A stretch of 34,974 nucleotides of DNA from Actinomycetota bacterium (GTDB taxonomy: Bacteria; Actinomycetota; Actinomycetes; Mycobacteriales; Pseudonocardiaceae), in contig JAJPIR010000305.1 of assembly GCA_021324675.1 (NCBI GenBank), positions 1 to 34,974 on the forward strand, written 5' to 3'. Under the pieces are notes generated by a model. It was not told the DNA's origin. It saw nothing but the letters and a program-made list of their open reading frames with translations, and searched no databases. The translations under genes and the position numbers were made by a program. Positions 25,832-34,293 of this stretch are shown in pieces. Numbering within the stretch: position 1 is the first letter of the stretch; every line of letters starts with the position of its first letter.

Positions 25832-26428
25832 GGCGAACTCCCCTCCTTAATCGGTGTCCTAGCGGATAACAACGAGTTACCCTGTCTTCACCGTCTGTAA
25901 ACAACAGACTGCGGAAGAATTCGGTGAAGCCGAGTCCGGACAGCTGAAGACGCGATGACGGCCGGGCTCGGGGGAGGTCGGCCCGGCCGTCACGCTAGCG
26001 GTGATGAAACGCGACCCGTCACCTTCGGGCGGCCCGCGTTGGCTACTGTGGCCACCACAGGCGCGTCTGGTGGAGTGAGTGACGCGCCAAGAACGCAATC
26101 GCTGGAACTACATGATGGGACCATTCCATCCAACCCGGAACGCTGCAGCGCTGATCGGTCCCACTTGCCCGGCGAGCGGCCTGATCTGATCGGCTGCGCC
26201 GATACCCTTTGTCGAAGTGCCCTTCATTGACGGCGCCCACGCGCCTATGCTTCCGGCGGCGAGATGGCTAAAGGGATGACCCAGCCGCGCTCTCGAACCG
26301 GCAAAAGGAGCGCCGACGTGCGGTAGTCGATAGCTACATAACCGCCCTGCGGCGCGGTGATTCGAAGCTCTTTCTGCGTCATTTCTCGACAATTCCAAAA
26401 CTACGTTCACTCACATGGCAGCGTATTC
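25832..26428. other. Intergenic region with one strong inverted repeat
   Basis: No frame in these ~600 bases looks coding; short ORFs on both strands lack ribosome sites and residue patterning. A 12-bp perfect inverted repeat (25956-25967 with 25981-25992, 13-base loop) is the main structure and could be a terminator or a relic of a lost gene. The promoter and ribosome site of the 25343-25831 gene occupy the left end. Confidence 0.5.
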
Positions 26429-26764
26429 ATGGACAACCCGATCAACACTCCTATCGAACAAGCAGCGGCAGCGCTGGCCAACGCGGCAGCCATGCCGATG
26501 ACGGTGACGGACGAAGAGACGCTGACGCTGGTCCGTGACCTGGCGCGGATAGCTCGCCACCTCGGCGAACTCACCGCCGCGGCCCGCGACCGTTGGGCCG
26601 ACTGGGGAACAGTCACTCCACACCTCCAGCAGGCTGAGGCCCTCGCAGCCGACACCACACGATGTCTGAGCCACGCGGCGGGCACGTACGCCTTCCACGA
26701 CGCTCGAGTGCGGATTGGCTGCCGCGCCCTGGTGCACAACCACCTGTCAACGCGCACCGCCTAG
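26429..26764 (+). CDS. Small helical hypothetical protein
   Basis: From the ATG at 26429 the product is 111 aa and strongly helical. It has an Ala-rich N-terminal half (AAAALANAAAMPMTVTDEET), a middle LVRDLARIARHLGELTAAAR with a WADWGTV turn, and a C-terminal RIGCRALVHNHLST. The frame opens upstream to 26357, but the earlier residues look non-coding. No good Shine-Dalgarno is visible. I do not recognise a family. It converges on the Cys-rich gene that ends 12 bases later, so the two stops nearly touch. Confidence 0.6.
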   Translation: MDNPINTPIEQAAAALANAAAMPMTVTDEETLTLVRDLARIARHLGELTAAARDRWADWGTVTPHLQQAEALAADTTRCLSHAAGTYAFHDARVRIGCRALVHNHLSTRTA

Positions 26765-26775
26765 AGATAACCGGC

Positions 26776-27285
26776 CTACTCGCGCGGCATACATTCGGTA
26801 CAGGCAAACACCCGGACCGCGAGGAAACCAACAACCACGATCATCAACCGCGGACCGATCCCTTCTTCGATTCCGTCACCCACTCCGCAACCTGCACAGC
26901 TCGGGTGCTCGGGCGCCACGAGAAGGTGGGTGCATTCTTCGCACACCACCAAGTCCGGTAGCCACAAAGCCAGGTGCACTGGCGCCGGTCGCTCTGCCGT
27001 GGGGTCGTGCGGGCAGGTACGCGCGTGGCCATCCAGCCAGCGAGCAGCAGCCATCATGATCCCGAGTCGCAACCAGCCAGGCTGCTCGGCGAACCCCAAA
27101 TCCCGATGGTCGATCCCCGGTGCCTGCAACAGCCCACCGATCAGATCATCCCGCGCCGCGTCGAGCTGGTCTTCGCGTCCAACCGGAATCTGGAGGTCGG
27201 CCAGCAATTCGGCTTCCCGACCCTCGGTGATGGCCTCATCGATCCGCAGTATCAGATCGGTCAAGTTCGGTTCGGGAACGTCCAT
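26776..27285 (-). CDS. Cys-rich, probably zinc-binding hypothetical protein
   Basis: The 169-aa product has an acidic helical N-terminal half (LTDLILRIDEAITEGREAEL, then REDQLDAARDDLIGGLLQAPG). Its C-terminal half holds a likely metal site: H-x-R-x-C-x-H (HARTCPH), CEECTHLL and CAGCGVGD. A hydrophobic run, LMIVVVGFLAVRVFAC, leads to CTEC, giving eight cysteines in the last 80 residues. The ATG at 27285 follows GGAGAA. This fits a zinc-ribbon or treble-clef protein; no enzyme motif is visible. Possible roles are nucleic-acid or protein binding. Confidence 0.7.
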   Translation of the reverse strand: MDVPEPNLTDLILRIDEAITEGREAELLADLQIPVGREDQLDAARDDLIGGLLQAPGIDHRDLGFAEQPGWLRLGIMMAAARWLDGHARTCPHDPTAERPAPVHLALWLPDLVVCEECTHLLVAPEHPSCAGCGVGDGIEEGIGPRLMIVVVGFLAVRVFACTECMPRE

Positions 27286-27779
27286 GATCGTTCTCCTGGG
27301 CTAGGTTCTAGGCTTCATAAGAGCCGTCGGCTGTCCGTGTGTCGATGGAGTACTCACTGATGCTTACACCTGATCGTGGAGTGCCGTGCCACCGGTAACA
27401 CGCGCACTAGCTGCCAGGTCCCGCCAGACGCCGTTGACGGATGACCAAACCTGGTTGTGGACAACAAACTGCCGGTGCTCTTGCCCGAGCGCTGCGCTGC
27501 GGCAACCAGCAAGGGCAGATACAGTGTCAGCCCGGTGATCATGTCAGATATCCGTTTCAGCTCATCGTTGATCATGCCTGCTTTCCGCCGATGGTGGTCT
27601 GACCTCGGCCACAGCTTGCCGATCCTGGACGCGGCCAGCGGCGCGGACCGACCGGAAGGCAGCGGGCCTGCCAGGGCCCGCAGAAATCCTGTCCCGAGCA
27701 CAACGCAGCGGGATGGTCGGGCCGGACTTCCGGACGAGTGCTGCCCTATTGCATGCAGGCGTGCGCGGAGGAGGGGACT
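27286..27779. other. Gap with one doubtful small ORF
   Basis: On the minus strand a frame from 27575 to 27354 (73 aa) begins MINDELKRISDMITGLTLYL and then PLLVAAAQRSGKSTG, which looks protein-like. It then becomes Ser/Thr/Arg-rich. A neighbouring frame over the distal part reads FVVHNQVWSSVNGVWRDLAA then SARVTGGTALHDQV before a stop, also protein-like. A single frameshift near 27465 would join them. This may be a broken gene or coincidence. The rest of the gap shows nothing I can name. Confidence 0.3.
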
Positions 27780-28163
27780 GTGGGATTAACCAAGGTCTGG
27801 GTTAGAACGCTCAGCGACGGCTTGATTCGGGCTGACCACATCGTCGGGATCGACGCCCACCGCACGCCACCGCTGGCGGGTAAGCACGCCCACTGGCTAC
27901 TAGACGCCATCCTGCCGACTCCGGTAGGCAGCGGACGCGGTCCCGCATGGGACCTGTCCGCGCTGCACCGGACCCTGCTGCAGACCTCTGAGGAGCCGGT
28001 GGACGGGCCAGTGTCGTTGGCCCGCCTGCTCGCCCAACTCGATGCGATGGATGCCGCCGGGCTGATCATCCCCAGCATGGCTCCGGCTCCCGGAGACCCG
28101 TCGAGGAACTTCCCGCAGTTCTCCTTCGTGCCGTTCGCGACGGTCAACGACCCGAACCCCTAG
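27780..28163 (+). CDS. Hypothetical protein, 127 aa
   Basis: The GTG at 27780 follows a strong GGAGGAGGGG ribosome site and gives a 127-aa product. It begins GLTKVWVRTLSDGLIRADHI, has a middle rich in Leu and His (KHAHWLLDAILPTPVG, WDLSALHRTLLQ), and ends FPQFSFVPFATVNDPNP. The N-terminal strand pattern suggests a small alpha/beta domain; I cannot name the family. It converges on hsp20 with a strong hairpin between them. Confidence 0.7.
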   Translation: MGLTKVWVRTLSDGLIRADHIVGIDAHRTPPLAGKHAHWLLDAILPTPVGSGRGPAWDLSALHRTLLQTSEEPVDGPVSLARLLAQLDAMDAAGLIIPSMAPAPGDPSRNFPQFSFVPFATVNDPNP

Positions 28164-28222
28164 GCGCCCGGGATGGGGAAAACGCACGTCATGCGCGGCT
28201 ATCCGCGCACGCCGTGGTCTTT

Positions 28223-28252
28223 GGGCCAGCGGATCTGGGGATCCGCTGGCCC
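28223..28252. terminator. Hairpin between convergent genes
   Basis: A perfect 13-bp stem with a TGGG loop (28223-28235 and 28240-28252) sits between the 27780 gene and the end of hsp20. It is the right place and strength for a bidirectional terminator. Confidence 0.75.
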
Positions 28253-28281
28253 CGGACCGGCGACTAGCCCGCCGTGAGAGA

Positions 28282-28716
28282 TCACGCGGTGAGCTGCTTG
28301 TTCGCCCCGTCACCGGCACTGATCTCAACCTTGCGCGGCCTGGTGTGCTCGGCCACCGGGATCCGCAGCGTCAACACGCCGGCGTCATAACTGGCCTGGA
28401 TGTGCTCGGTGTCTAGCGCCTCGCTCAGGAACAACTGCCGGGCAAAAGCTCCGGAGGGCCGCTCTGCAACCTGAACCTCGACCCCCTCGCCGATAGTTGG
28501 CTTGCGCTCGGCCTTGACGGTCAACACATTGCGCTCTACCCCGACATCGATCGAGCCAGGATCGAGTCCAGGGAGATCCACGTGCACGATGAACTGGTCA
28601 CCGTCACGGTATGCGTCGATGGGCATCACCGTTGCCCGGCTCCAGGCGCCCTGCTGGCCGAATAGCTGCCGGGTCCATTGATCCAGCTCCCGAAACGGGT
28701 CGGTACGCATCAGCAT
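28282..28716 (-). CDS. Small heat-shock protein, Hsp20/alpha-crystallin family
   Basis: This ATP-independent chaperone holds unfolding proteins. The 144-aa product has a short N-terminal arm (MRTDPFRELDQWTRQLFGQQ). An alpha-crystallin domain follows, with MPIDAYRDGDQFIVHVDLPGLDPGSIDVGVERNVLTVKAER split over its strands and an ASYDAGVLTLRIPV (A-x-x-x-x-GVL-x-x-x-x-P) signature near residue 118. The ATG at 28716 is preferred because GGGAGG lies eight bases upstream; the frame continues to 28752. No CTTGAGT-type HAIR box for HspR was found upstream. An Hsp70-family gene lies at the window's right end, but the two are not linked. Confidence 0.92.
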   Translation of the reverse strand: MLMRTDPFRELDQWTRQLFGQQGAWSRATVMPIDAYRDGDQFIVHVDLPGLDPGSIDVGVERNVLTVKAERKPTIGEGVEVQVAERPSGAFARQLFLSEALDTEHIQASYDAGVLTLRIPVAEHTRPRKVEISAGDGANKQLTA

Positions 28717-29156
28717 CGTCGTTGCCTCCCTTCGCCCAGTTCTGCGTGTCAAGTACTCGGCGCAGCATCCTGCTGAACCACTTGCTACAACAACCGCTCC
28801 AGGTTCTCTATTTCAGCTATGACAGCTCGTCATGAAGAGCCTGAGCGTTTGGGCCGCTTCGCACGCGGTGCCTGAGCCTGCCGGACCCGCGCCGAGCGTC
28901 GCCTGCCCCCGGGTTGACGGGGCGAACAAGGCAGCCGGGCAGCGAAACGGCTGGTACGGCGAGTCCGCCCTGGTACGCACGGGCGGCGCGTCCGGCGGGG
29001 CGATATTACGACTGCAGCGGCATACTCACTGTGCTTGAAACTTGACACAAGCTCGCGTTTGGGATATAGAAAGGCACTAACTCGCGAGCTGTTCGGATGA
29101 GCACCTACTCGGATCAGAAGCGACCCGAGACGATGAGCTACCGGGAGTGATCGAGG
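28717..29156. other. Intergenic region upstream of hsp20
   Basis: These 440 bases hold the hsp20 promoter region and the ribosome site of the next gene. Two overlapping ORFs (28832-29038 plus, 28830-29048 minus) are Arg/Pro/Gly-rich and look like random high-GC frames. A CTTG...CAAG partial symmetry lies near 29036-29053, too weak to name. Nothing else stands out. Confidence 0.4.
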
Positions 29157-29456
29157 ATGCCGGACATGACGCCCCCGACATCGGCGGCGCCAGAGTTCGT
29201 GGACCTGGTTTGCGCCGACCAGGCTTTACTCCACGCGGAGTTCGAGGCAATTGTGGCTGCAAACTTCACGCCCTCTCCGCCAGGTGATCGGTTGCCAGGT
29301 GGCGGGTCCGGTGCGTTCAAGAAGGTCCCGACCAGCTTCGGCTGGCCCGTGGTGATCAATCGTGCTACCAGGAATCCCAGGCGCGCGATCAGCACCCTGC
29401 GCCGGCAACGCTCTCCTCCGGTACCTGCGTTGCGCACGGGATTGACTTCGGAGTAG
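29157..29456 (+). CDS. Small hypothetical protein, 99 aa
   Basis: From the ATG at 29157, with GGGAG ten bases upstream, the product is 99 aa. The N-terminal half (APEFVDLVCADQALLHAEFE, then AIVAANF) is a clear helical segment of a kind I have seen in actinobacterial hypothetical proteins encoded near mobile DNA. The C-terminal half is Pro/Arg-rich and looks disordered (RNPRRAISTLRRQRSPPVP). No function can be given. The first copy of the palindromic repeat begins 40 bases after its stop. Confidence 0.55.
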   Translation: MPDMTPPTSAAPEFVDLVCADQALLHAEFEAIVAANFTPSPPGDRLPGGGSGAFKKVPTSFGWPVVINRATRNPRRAISTLRRQRSPPVPALRTGLTSE

Positions 29457-29496
29457 ATCCGGCAGATCGAGACAAAGGTAGGTGATGCACCGATCA

Positions 29497-29561
29497 CCCG
29501 ACATGGAGACATATCGGGCCTGAAGGTGGCTATCAACCCCGGATGTGTCTCCATGTCGGGG
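29497..29561. repeat. ~65-bp palindromic repeat, copy A
   Basis: The outer arms are a perfect 15-bp inverted repeat (29497-29511, CCCGACATGGAGACA; 29546-29560) around a 34-base centre that contains smaller CCCCGG/CGGG segments. A related element of the same length occurs at 31022-31086. Copy A begins 40 bases after one gene's stop and ends 24 bases before the stop of the S33-type hydrolase gene. Size, palindromy and dispersal are those of a REP or MITE-like element. Confidence 0.75.
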
Positions 29562-29584
29562 CAGTAGGGGTAGCAACCAGGTAA

Positions 29585-31126
29585 TCAGGACTGAGTGAGG
29601 AAGGCGGTGACGGTGCTGCGGGCCATGAGGCTGCTGGACTGGGTGGAGTGGCCTGCGCCAGGGATGATCACGAGGCGGCCCCGGGGGGCGTGCGCGGCCT
29701 CTTGCTGCGCCCACGGCAGCGGCGTCGATAGGTCGTGATCGCCAGCAAGCAGCAACACCGGAACTGCGGGTAGGTCCCGACCGGCTGGGAAGGCAACCAC
29801 CGGCGTCGACGGCCACTGCTCGCAGGTCACCGCGATGCCATTGCCGGCGGCAGTGGCTCGGTCATACGGAAAGAAGGCCGCATCCGGCAGTGCGGCGACC
29901 GCGCGCTGGGTAGCTGCCTCCCGGCCGGGCACCGGGGTGGCGGCGTCACCCCATGGCCCGCGCAGATCCTCGCACAACGTGCTGGCATGCAGCCCCTGGC
30001 TCAGTTCATCGGCAGTAGCGGCCTGGTCCCTGTGCTGGGCGGCCACCATCGCATCCAACGCCGCGTAATCACCACGTACCGCGTCGTGCAAGGCGGCCGG
30101 GACGTCGGCCAGCTTTGGCGTGCCGATAGTCAGCGCGGTGAGAGTGTCGAGCAGCTCTGGGCCATCATGGCGGGCCTGCACCACCGTCGACAGATCCTGC
30201 GCCGGATCGGTCGGGCACCCGTTGTCCTGGCAGACCATCCTGAGCACCTCCGCGGTGCGGCTGAGGCTGGCCAGCTCCAAGGCGTCGAGGTTGTCATGCG
30301 GCACCACCGAGTCCAACACCAACCGCGACACCCGGTTCGGGTGAGTGACCGCGTAGCGTGCGGCGACGAACGTGCCGTAGGACACGCCGTCGATAGTGAG
30401 CTTGTCCACGCCTAGCGCCTGGCGTAATGCTTCCACATCGGCGACGGTGTCCTCGGTGGTGTAGAACTGCCGGTCCGGGCCGATCGCCTGCGCGCATGCC
30501 AGCACCACGCCAGCTGGTGGCACGGTCAAGTCGGAGCTGCCCATCACCTCTTGCAGGCGCGGGCACCGCAGCGCCCCGGCGCCGGTGCCGCGTTGGTCGA
30601 TAAAGACCAGGCGGTAATCACGCACCACGGGCGCGTCGAACATCAGGTTGGCCACGCTCGATGCGAAGGGCACCCCAGGCTGCCCAGGACCACCGGTCAG
30701 GAAGACAAGCACTCCGCGCGGCGCAACCGCGTTGTCGGTCATGGCGACCTGCAGTGCCAGCTGACCATCACGGCGCGGACCGGGATGCAGCCCAGCATGA
30801 TCCAGCGGCACGGTCAACGTCGCGCAGCTGAACGTGATGGAGCCGGCGTCAGTCGTGGTGCCGCCAGGTGCAGGTGAGGCGCACGGGTGGACCCCGCTCA
30901 ACACTCCAGGCGGGTCGGCTGCCGGTGCCAGCGGCCGGTCGGCCGCCGGTCGCGACAACGGACTCCCGCAGCCAACGAGACCAACGCTCAGGCACATCGC
31001 AAGCACGGCCGATGCCACCACCCCCGCATGGAGAGATTTCGGGGCGGAACAACCACCCGAAGCCCTGGTGTGCCTCCATGTCGGGGTACGAGGACCGGGT
31101 GGCTCCGGCGGCACTGAGGTCGGCAT
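29585..31126 (-). CDS. Exported S33/TAP-like alpha/beta hydrolase (lipoprotein)
   Basis: This secreted alpha/beta hydrolase is of the tripeptidyl-aminopeptidase (TAP/SlpD-like) class, predicted to cleave short peptides outside the membrane. Family signs are LVFLTGGPGQPG, RLVFIDQRGTGAGALRCP, IDGVSYGTFVAARYAVTHP (nucleophile Ser), the C-terminal TAP-like region LLLAGDHDLSTPLPWAQ (Asp) and PGAGHSTQ (His). A hydrophobic run ending LVGC near residue 53 is a lipobox. The ATG at 31126 (513 aa) is chosen because it supplies a basic n-region; a GTG at 31021 would give a signal with no positive charge. The n-region codons coincide with palindromic repeat copy B. The frame stays open to 31486, beyond the divergent CBS gene's start. 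Confidence 0.82.
   Translation of the reverse strand: MPTSVPPEPPGPRTPTWRHTRASGGCSAPKSLHAGVVASAVLAMCLSVGLVGCGSPLSRPAADRPLAPAADPPGVLSGVHPCASPAPGGTTTDAGSITFSCATLTVPLDHAGLHPGPRRDGQLALQVAMTDNAVAPRGVLVFLTGGPGQPGVPFASSVANLMFDAPVVRDYRLVFIDQRGTGAGALRCPRLQEVMGSSDLTVPPAGVVLACAQAIGPDRQFYTTEDTVADVEALRQALGVDKLTIDGVSYGTFVAARYAVTHPNRVSRLVLDSVVPHDNLDALELASLSRTAEVLRMVCQDNGCPTDPAQDLSTVVQARHDGPELLDTLTALTIGTPKLADVPAALHDAVRGDYAALDAMVAAQHRDQAATADELSQGLHASTLCEDLRGPWGDAATPVPGREAATQRAVAALPDAAFFPYDRATAAGNGIAVTCEQWPSTPVVAFPAGRDLPAVPVLLLAGDHDLSTPLPWAQQEAAHAPRGRLVIIPGAGHSTQSSSLMARSTVTAFLTQS
31022..31086. repeat. ~65-bp palindromic repeat, copy B
   Basis: This is a second element related to 29497-29561. The outer arms are CCCCGCATGGAG and CTCCATGTCGGGG, and the inner arm lacks one base relative to copy A. 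It lies at the 5' end of the S33-type hydrolase gene, either inside its first codons or directly before its start, depending on the start used. Together with copy A it brackets that gene. Confidence 0.7.
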
Positions 31127-31211
31127 CACACGGATGCTAGGACATCGTCCCTGGTGGGTATGGCCCTGCACGAGAGACCATGGAGTTACCTGCGGGATTG
31201 GGAGGGGACTG

Positions 31212-31655
31212 ATGAAGGTCGAGGAGATCCTGAAGTCGAAGAGCCGATCTGTCGAGACCATCGAGGCTGCCGCGACCATCGCCGAGGCGATAGGCCGGCT
31301 CAACGGGCCCCCACAGATCGGATCACTCATCGTTCCCGACGAGCTGGGGCAGCACCCGTTCGTCGGCCTGCTTACCGAGCGCGACATCATCCGGTGCCTG
31401 GGAAAGTACGGTTCCAAGTTGTTGACCATGAGGGTCGGCGACGTGATGTCCCGAAATGTTCCCACCTGCTCCCCGCAGGACAACATCGCTCGGCTGATGC
31501 GGCAGATGACCGCCTCCCGCTACCGCCACCTGCCGGTCGTCGATCGGGGCGAGCTCGTCGGCCTGGTCAGCATCGGTGACGTGGTGAAGGCCCGCATCGA
31601 GGAAATGGAGCTAGAAACGAACCTGCTGCGGGACCTGTACATCGCGCGCAGCTAA
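31212..31655 (+). CDS. CBS-domain pair protein
   Basis: The 147-aa cytosolic protein consists essentially of two CBS motifs forming a Bateman module, a sensor for adenosyl ligands such as AMP, ATP or SAM. The first CBS is IGSLIVPDELGQHPFVGLLTERDIIRCL (split over two strands) and the second is VGDVMSRNVPTCSPQDN...YRHLPVVDRGELVGLVSIGDVVKARIEE. The ATG at 31212 follows a strong GGGAGGGG site. It is divergent from the exported hydrolase and converges on the PQQ-dehydrogenase-like gene with only eight bases between stops. Stand-alone proteins of this kind are often stress- or energy-responsive; the ligand is unknown. Confidence 0.92.
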   Translation: MKVEEILKSKSRSVETIEAAATIAEAIGRLNGPPQIGSLIVPDELGQHPFVGLLTERDIIRCLGKYGSKLLTMRVGDVMSRNVPTCSPQDNIARLMRQMTASRYRHLPVVDRGELVGLVSIGDVVKARIEEMELETNLLRDLYIARS

Positions 31656-31663
31656 GGCTCGCT

Positions 31664-33085
31664 TTAACCGGCACCGGTAAAAGTGAACGCCAGAATCGCG
31701 CCCGGGTTGGCGAGCTTCTCCGTTGGTGGCCCGAATTTGGGGCCAGACAGGCCGTTGGCGTCGGTGGCGATGTAGACGGTCCGGTAATCCGGGCTCAGCG
31801 CCAGATCCCGGTAACGGTTGGTGGTCTTGAAGAATTGGGTGATGTCGCCCTGGACAGAACCGCCGTCCTGGGTGAGCCGCAAGCAGTACAGCGCTCCATT
31901 CTTCAGGCTGGTCACCAGCAAGGAGTTGCGCCAGCCGTCGTAAATTCCCTGGCTGGCGGGCACGTAGTCGATGCTCGAAGGCGCGATCGAGGGCCAGCAG
32001 ATATACGCCTGGTCACCACAGGCCGCGTCCTGGAAGTTGTACCCGTTGGGCACGGTGTACAGCGTCTTCAGCGGCTCTACATAGTCGGGACTGTTCCAGG
32101 CGGTCTCCGGCTGCTCGGGAACCGACGGTGGGATCACGAAATTGTTGTAGTGCAGGTCAGAACACGGCGGGTTGGTGGAGGCCGACCAATTCGCGTAGAC
32201 GTATGACTCGTCGTCCCGGAAACCGGACACGTAGGGCCAGCCATAATTCTTGCCGCCCTGGATCAGGTTGATTTCATCGTCGGCCTTGGGACCGTGTTCG
32301 GACGAATACAGCCGGCCCCCTGGGCCGAAGACGAGGCCTTGGGGATTGCGGTGGCCGTAGGAGTAGATATGGCTGCGCACTCCCTTGATCACCGGATTGT
32401 CCTGCGGCACGCCGCCGTCGAGGTTCAAACGAAGAGTCTTTCCGACATAGGTTGCCCAGTTGTGCGCACGAACGTCCTCGGCAGTAGGTATATCTTGCGC
32501 GCGTATCGGGTTGCAGAAACGCTGGAACTGGTTATTTCCCTGATCCCCGATGGAATAGTAGAGCTTCTGATCGGGGCCGACCACCAGGCGGCTGGAATTG
32601 TGATCAGTGCTCGCCGGGAGGCCCGTGATCACATCCGCCGGCTTGCTCAGCAGGTGCGCTACTGGATCGTAGGTGAACCGGACTATCTTGGCCTTCCGGT
32701 CGACCGCGGGACCTGGATCGGCATCGTAAGTGTACGTAAGGTACACGTCATCGCTGCCGTGCAGGAAGTTCGCCGGAAAGGCCATGCCGAGCAAACCGTC
32801 CTGGCTTTCGGTGGAATACACGTCGGGGATCGTGGCCACGGTGCTCTTCGACCCGTCCGACGGGTTTACCCGGGTCACGCGCTTACCCGTCTTCTCCGTA
32901 ACCCACAGGAAACCGTCGGCTCCCCAGGTCAACTCGTAAGGATCCGCCAAGCCGGTGGCTAGCACACGAAAGCTGAACGGTTCACCCGCCGGCACTGGTC
33001 CGGACGGCTGCGCCGGGGACGCCGTACATCCGCTGACCGACAATGCGAACAAGGCCGCGACGGCGAGGGATCGTTGCACGCGCAT
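31664..33085 (-). CDS. PQQ-dependent sugar dehydrogenase-like lipoprotein
   Basis: This exported beta-propeller protein belongs to the glucose/sorbosone dehydrogenase family (soluble GDH-like). The 473-aa product has a signal ending in lipobox VSGC (Cys near 20). Propeller motifs are GLADPYELTWGADGFLWVTEKTGKRV, SQDGLLGMAFPANF, STDHNSSRLVVGPDQKLYYSIGDQG (with the His-Asn expected at the active site), GHRNPQGLVFGPGGRLYSSEHGPKADDEINLI and KNYGWPYVSG. PQQ synthesis genes are not in the window, so cofactor supply is unknown. The ATG at 33085 has no strong ribosome site. Four Cys in the second half may form disulfides outside the cell. Confidence 0.9.
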   Translation of the reverse strand: MRVQRSLAVAALFALSVSGCTASPAQPSGPVPAGEPFSFRVLATGLADPYELTWGADGFLWVTEKTGKRVTRVNPSDGSKSTVATIPDVYSTESQDGLLGMAFPANFLHGSDDVYLTYTYDADPGPAVDRKAKIVRFTYDPVAHLLSKPADVITGLPASTDHNSSRLVVGPDQKLYYSIGDQGNNQFQRFCNPIRAQDIPTAEDVRAHNWATYVGKTLRLNLDGGVPQDNPVIKGVRSHIYSYGHRNPQGLVFGPGGRLYSSEHGPKADDEINLIQGGKNYGWPYVSGFRDDESYVYANWSASTNPPCSDLHYNNFVIPPSVPEQPETAWNSPDYVEPLKTLYTVPNGYNFQDAACGDQAYICWPSIAPSSIDYVPASQGIYDGWRNSLLVTSLKNGALYCLRLTQDGGSVQGDITQFFKTTNRYRDLALSPDYRTVYIATDANGLSGPKFGPPTEKLANPGAILAFTFTGAG

Positions 33086-33248
33086 CCGCTCATCGTGCCG
33101 GATGCAGGAGCCGGCGTGTCACTCAGGATCACCAAGGGACAGCGGACAGTAAGCCCTGGTGGACTCACCAACGGGTCGGTACGGGGTAGCCCGGCATGTG
33201 CGCGAGCGGGCACGCCGGCCCGTGATGGAAAACTGAATCCGTAGGGGC

Positions 33249-34043
33249 CTAATAGGGGTAGCGTGCGACCTGCGCGCGCCGGCCTTCGCTGCCGCGGATG
33301 ACCAACGCCACCACAACCCCGGTCAGAAAGCCCAGCACGTGGGCCAGGTAAGCGACCGATCCTGCCTGGGAGACCGCGTAGCCCGCGGTGTAGACCCACT
33401 GCAGCAAGAACCACAAGCCAAGCACGAGCCAAGCCGGCAGCCGCAGCGGGATGAACAGCAGAAACGGCACCAGACTCCACACCCGCGCCCGTGGATACAG
33501 CACCAGGTACGCGCCCAGCACGCCCGCGATGGCGCCGGAGGCACCGATGAGCGCGTCGGTCGACCCTGGGTTGGCAATCGCAAAACCGTAGGTTGCCAGC
33601 ATCCCGCACGCCAGATAGAACAGCAGGTACCGCAGGCGCCCGAACCGGTCCTCGACATTGTTGCCGAAGATCCACAAAAACAACATGTTGCCGAGGATGT
33701 GCAGCCAGCCGCCGTGCAGGAACATCGAGGTCAGCGCCGAGACCACCGGGCTTTTGTGGTAGCTCGGAGGGGTAAGGACGCAAGCGAGACCGCGTGGGCT
33801 GACCCCGACCTCGCCGTCGGCAACCACGGGCAACTGCTCGTTGTTTACCAGCTCGACCGGGATCGCGGCGTACTGGTCGAAAAACGCCTCCTGCTGGCAG
33901 GTGTGCGCCAGGCTGTCCGCACCAGTCACCGTGATCGACGCAGCTGGGGTAAGCAGGAAGACCACGAAATTCACCGCGATCAGCGCGTAGGTGACCCATG
34001 GGGTGCGCTGCACCGGGTTGACGTCACGGACAGGAATGACCAC
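33249..34043 (-). CDS. Rhomboid-family intramembrane serine protease
   Basis: This polytopic protease cleaves single-pass membrane proteins within the bilayer. From the GTG at 34043 the product is 264 aa beginning VIPVRDVNPVQRTPWVTYAL, the usual start of actinobacterial rhomboids; the frame extends to an ATG at 34136. It has about six membrane helices. Family features are the HGGWLHILGNMLFLWIFGNNVED segment (conserved H and N of helix 2), GASGAIAGVLGAYLVL with the catalytic Ser (GxSG), and AYLAHVLGFLTG with the catalytic His. A long loop after helix 1 contains two Cys (CQQ, ACV) that could pair. Substrates are unknown. Confidence 0.93.
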   Translation of the reverse strand: MVIPVRDVNPVQRTPWVTYALIAVNFVVFLLTPAASITVTGADSLAHTCQQEAFFDQYAAIPVELVNNEQLPVVADGEVGVSPRGLACVLTPPSYHKSPVVSALTSMFLHGGWLHILGNMLFLWIFGNNVEDRFGRLRYLLFYLACGMLATYGFAIANPGSTDALIGASGAIAGVLGAYLVLYPRARVWSLVPFLLFIPLRLPAWLVLGLWFLLQWVYTAGYAVSQAGSVAYLAHVLGFLTGVVVALVIRGSEGRRAQVARYPY

Positions 34044-34293
34044 CTCACCAGCTTGCCCGTACCGATCGCCAGCGTGGTGGATACGGCCCAAGAGTTTCTG
34101 GCTTTGATCCGAGGCGGACTGCGCGCCGGCGATCATCTGGGGCTGTGTGGCGACGACCGGCCGTCACGCTGCGGCGCCCGGCCGGCGACGAACACCATTC
34201 GACGTTCGGCCGGCCGGCCCCAGGGGCTTGCGACATTCTTGATCACCTAACAGGGCGGCAAGTTACTATTTCCCCACAGTTCTGGGAGACGCG

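Noticed and set aside
28717-28840. HspR HAIR box upstream of hsp20
   Set aside because: Only partial CTTG/CAAG pieces occur and the CTTGAGT-N7-ACTCAAG form is absent.
33339-34250. 303-codon plus-strand ORF
   Set aside because: It is antisense to the rhomboid gene and rich in Gln/Arg/Pro without structure; the rhomboid frame has the catalytic motifs.
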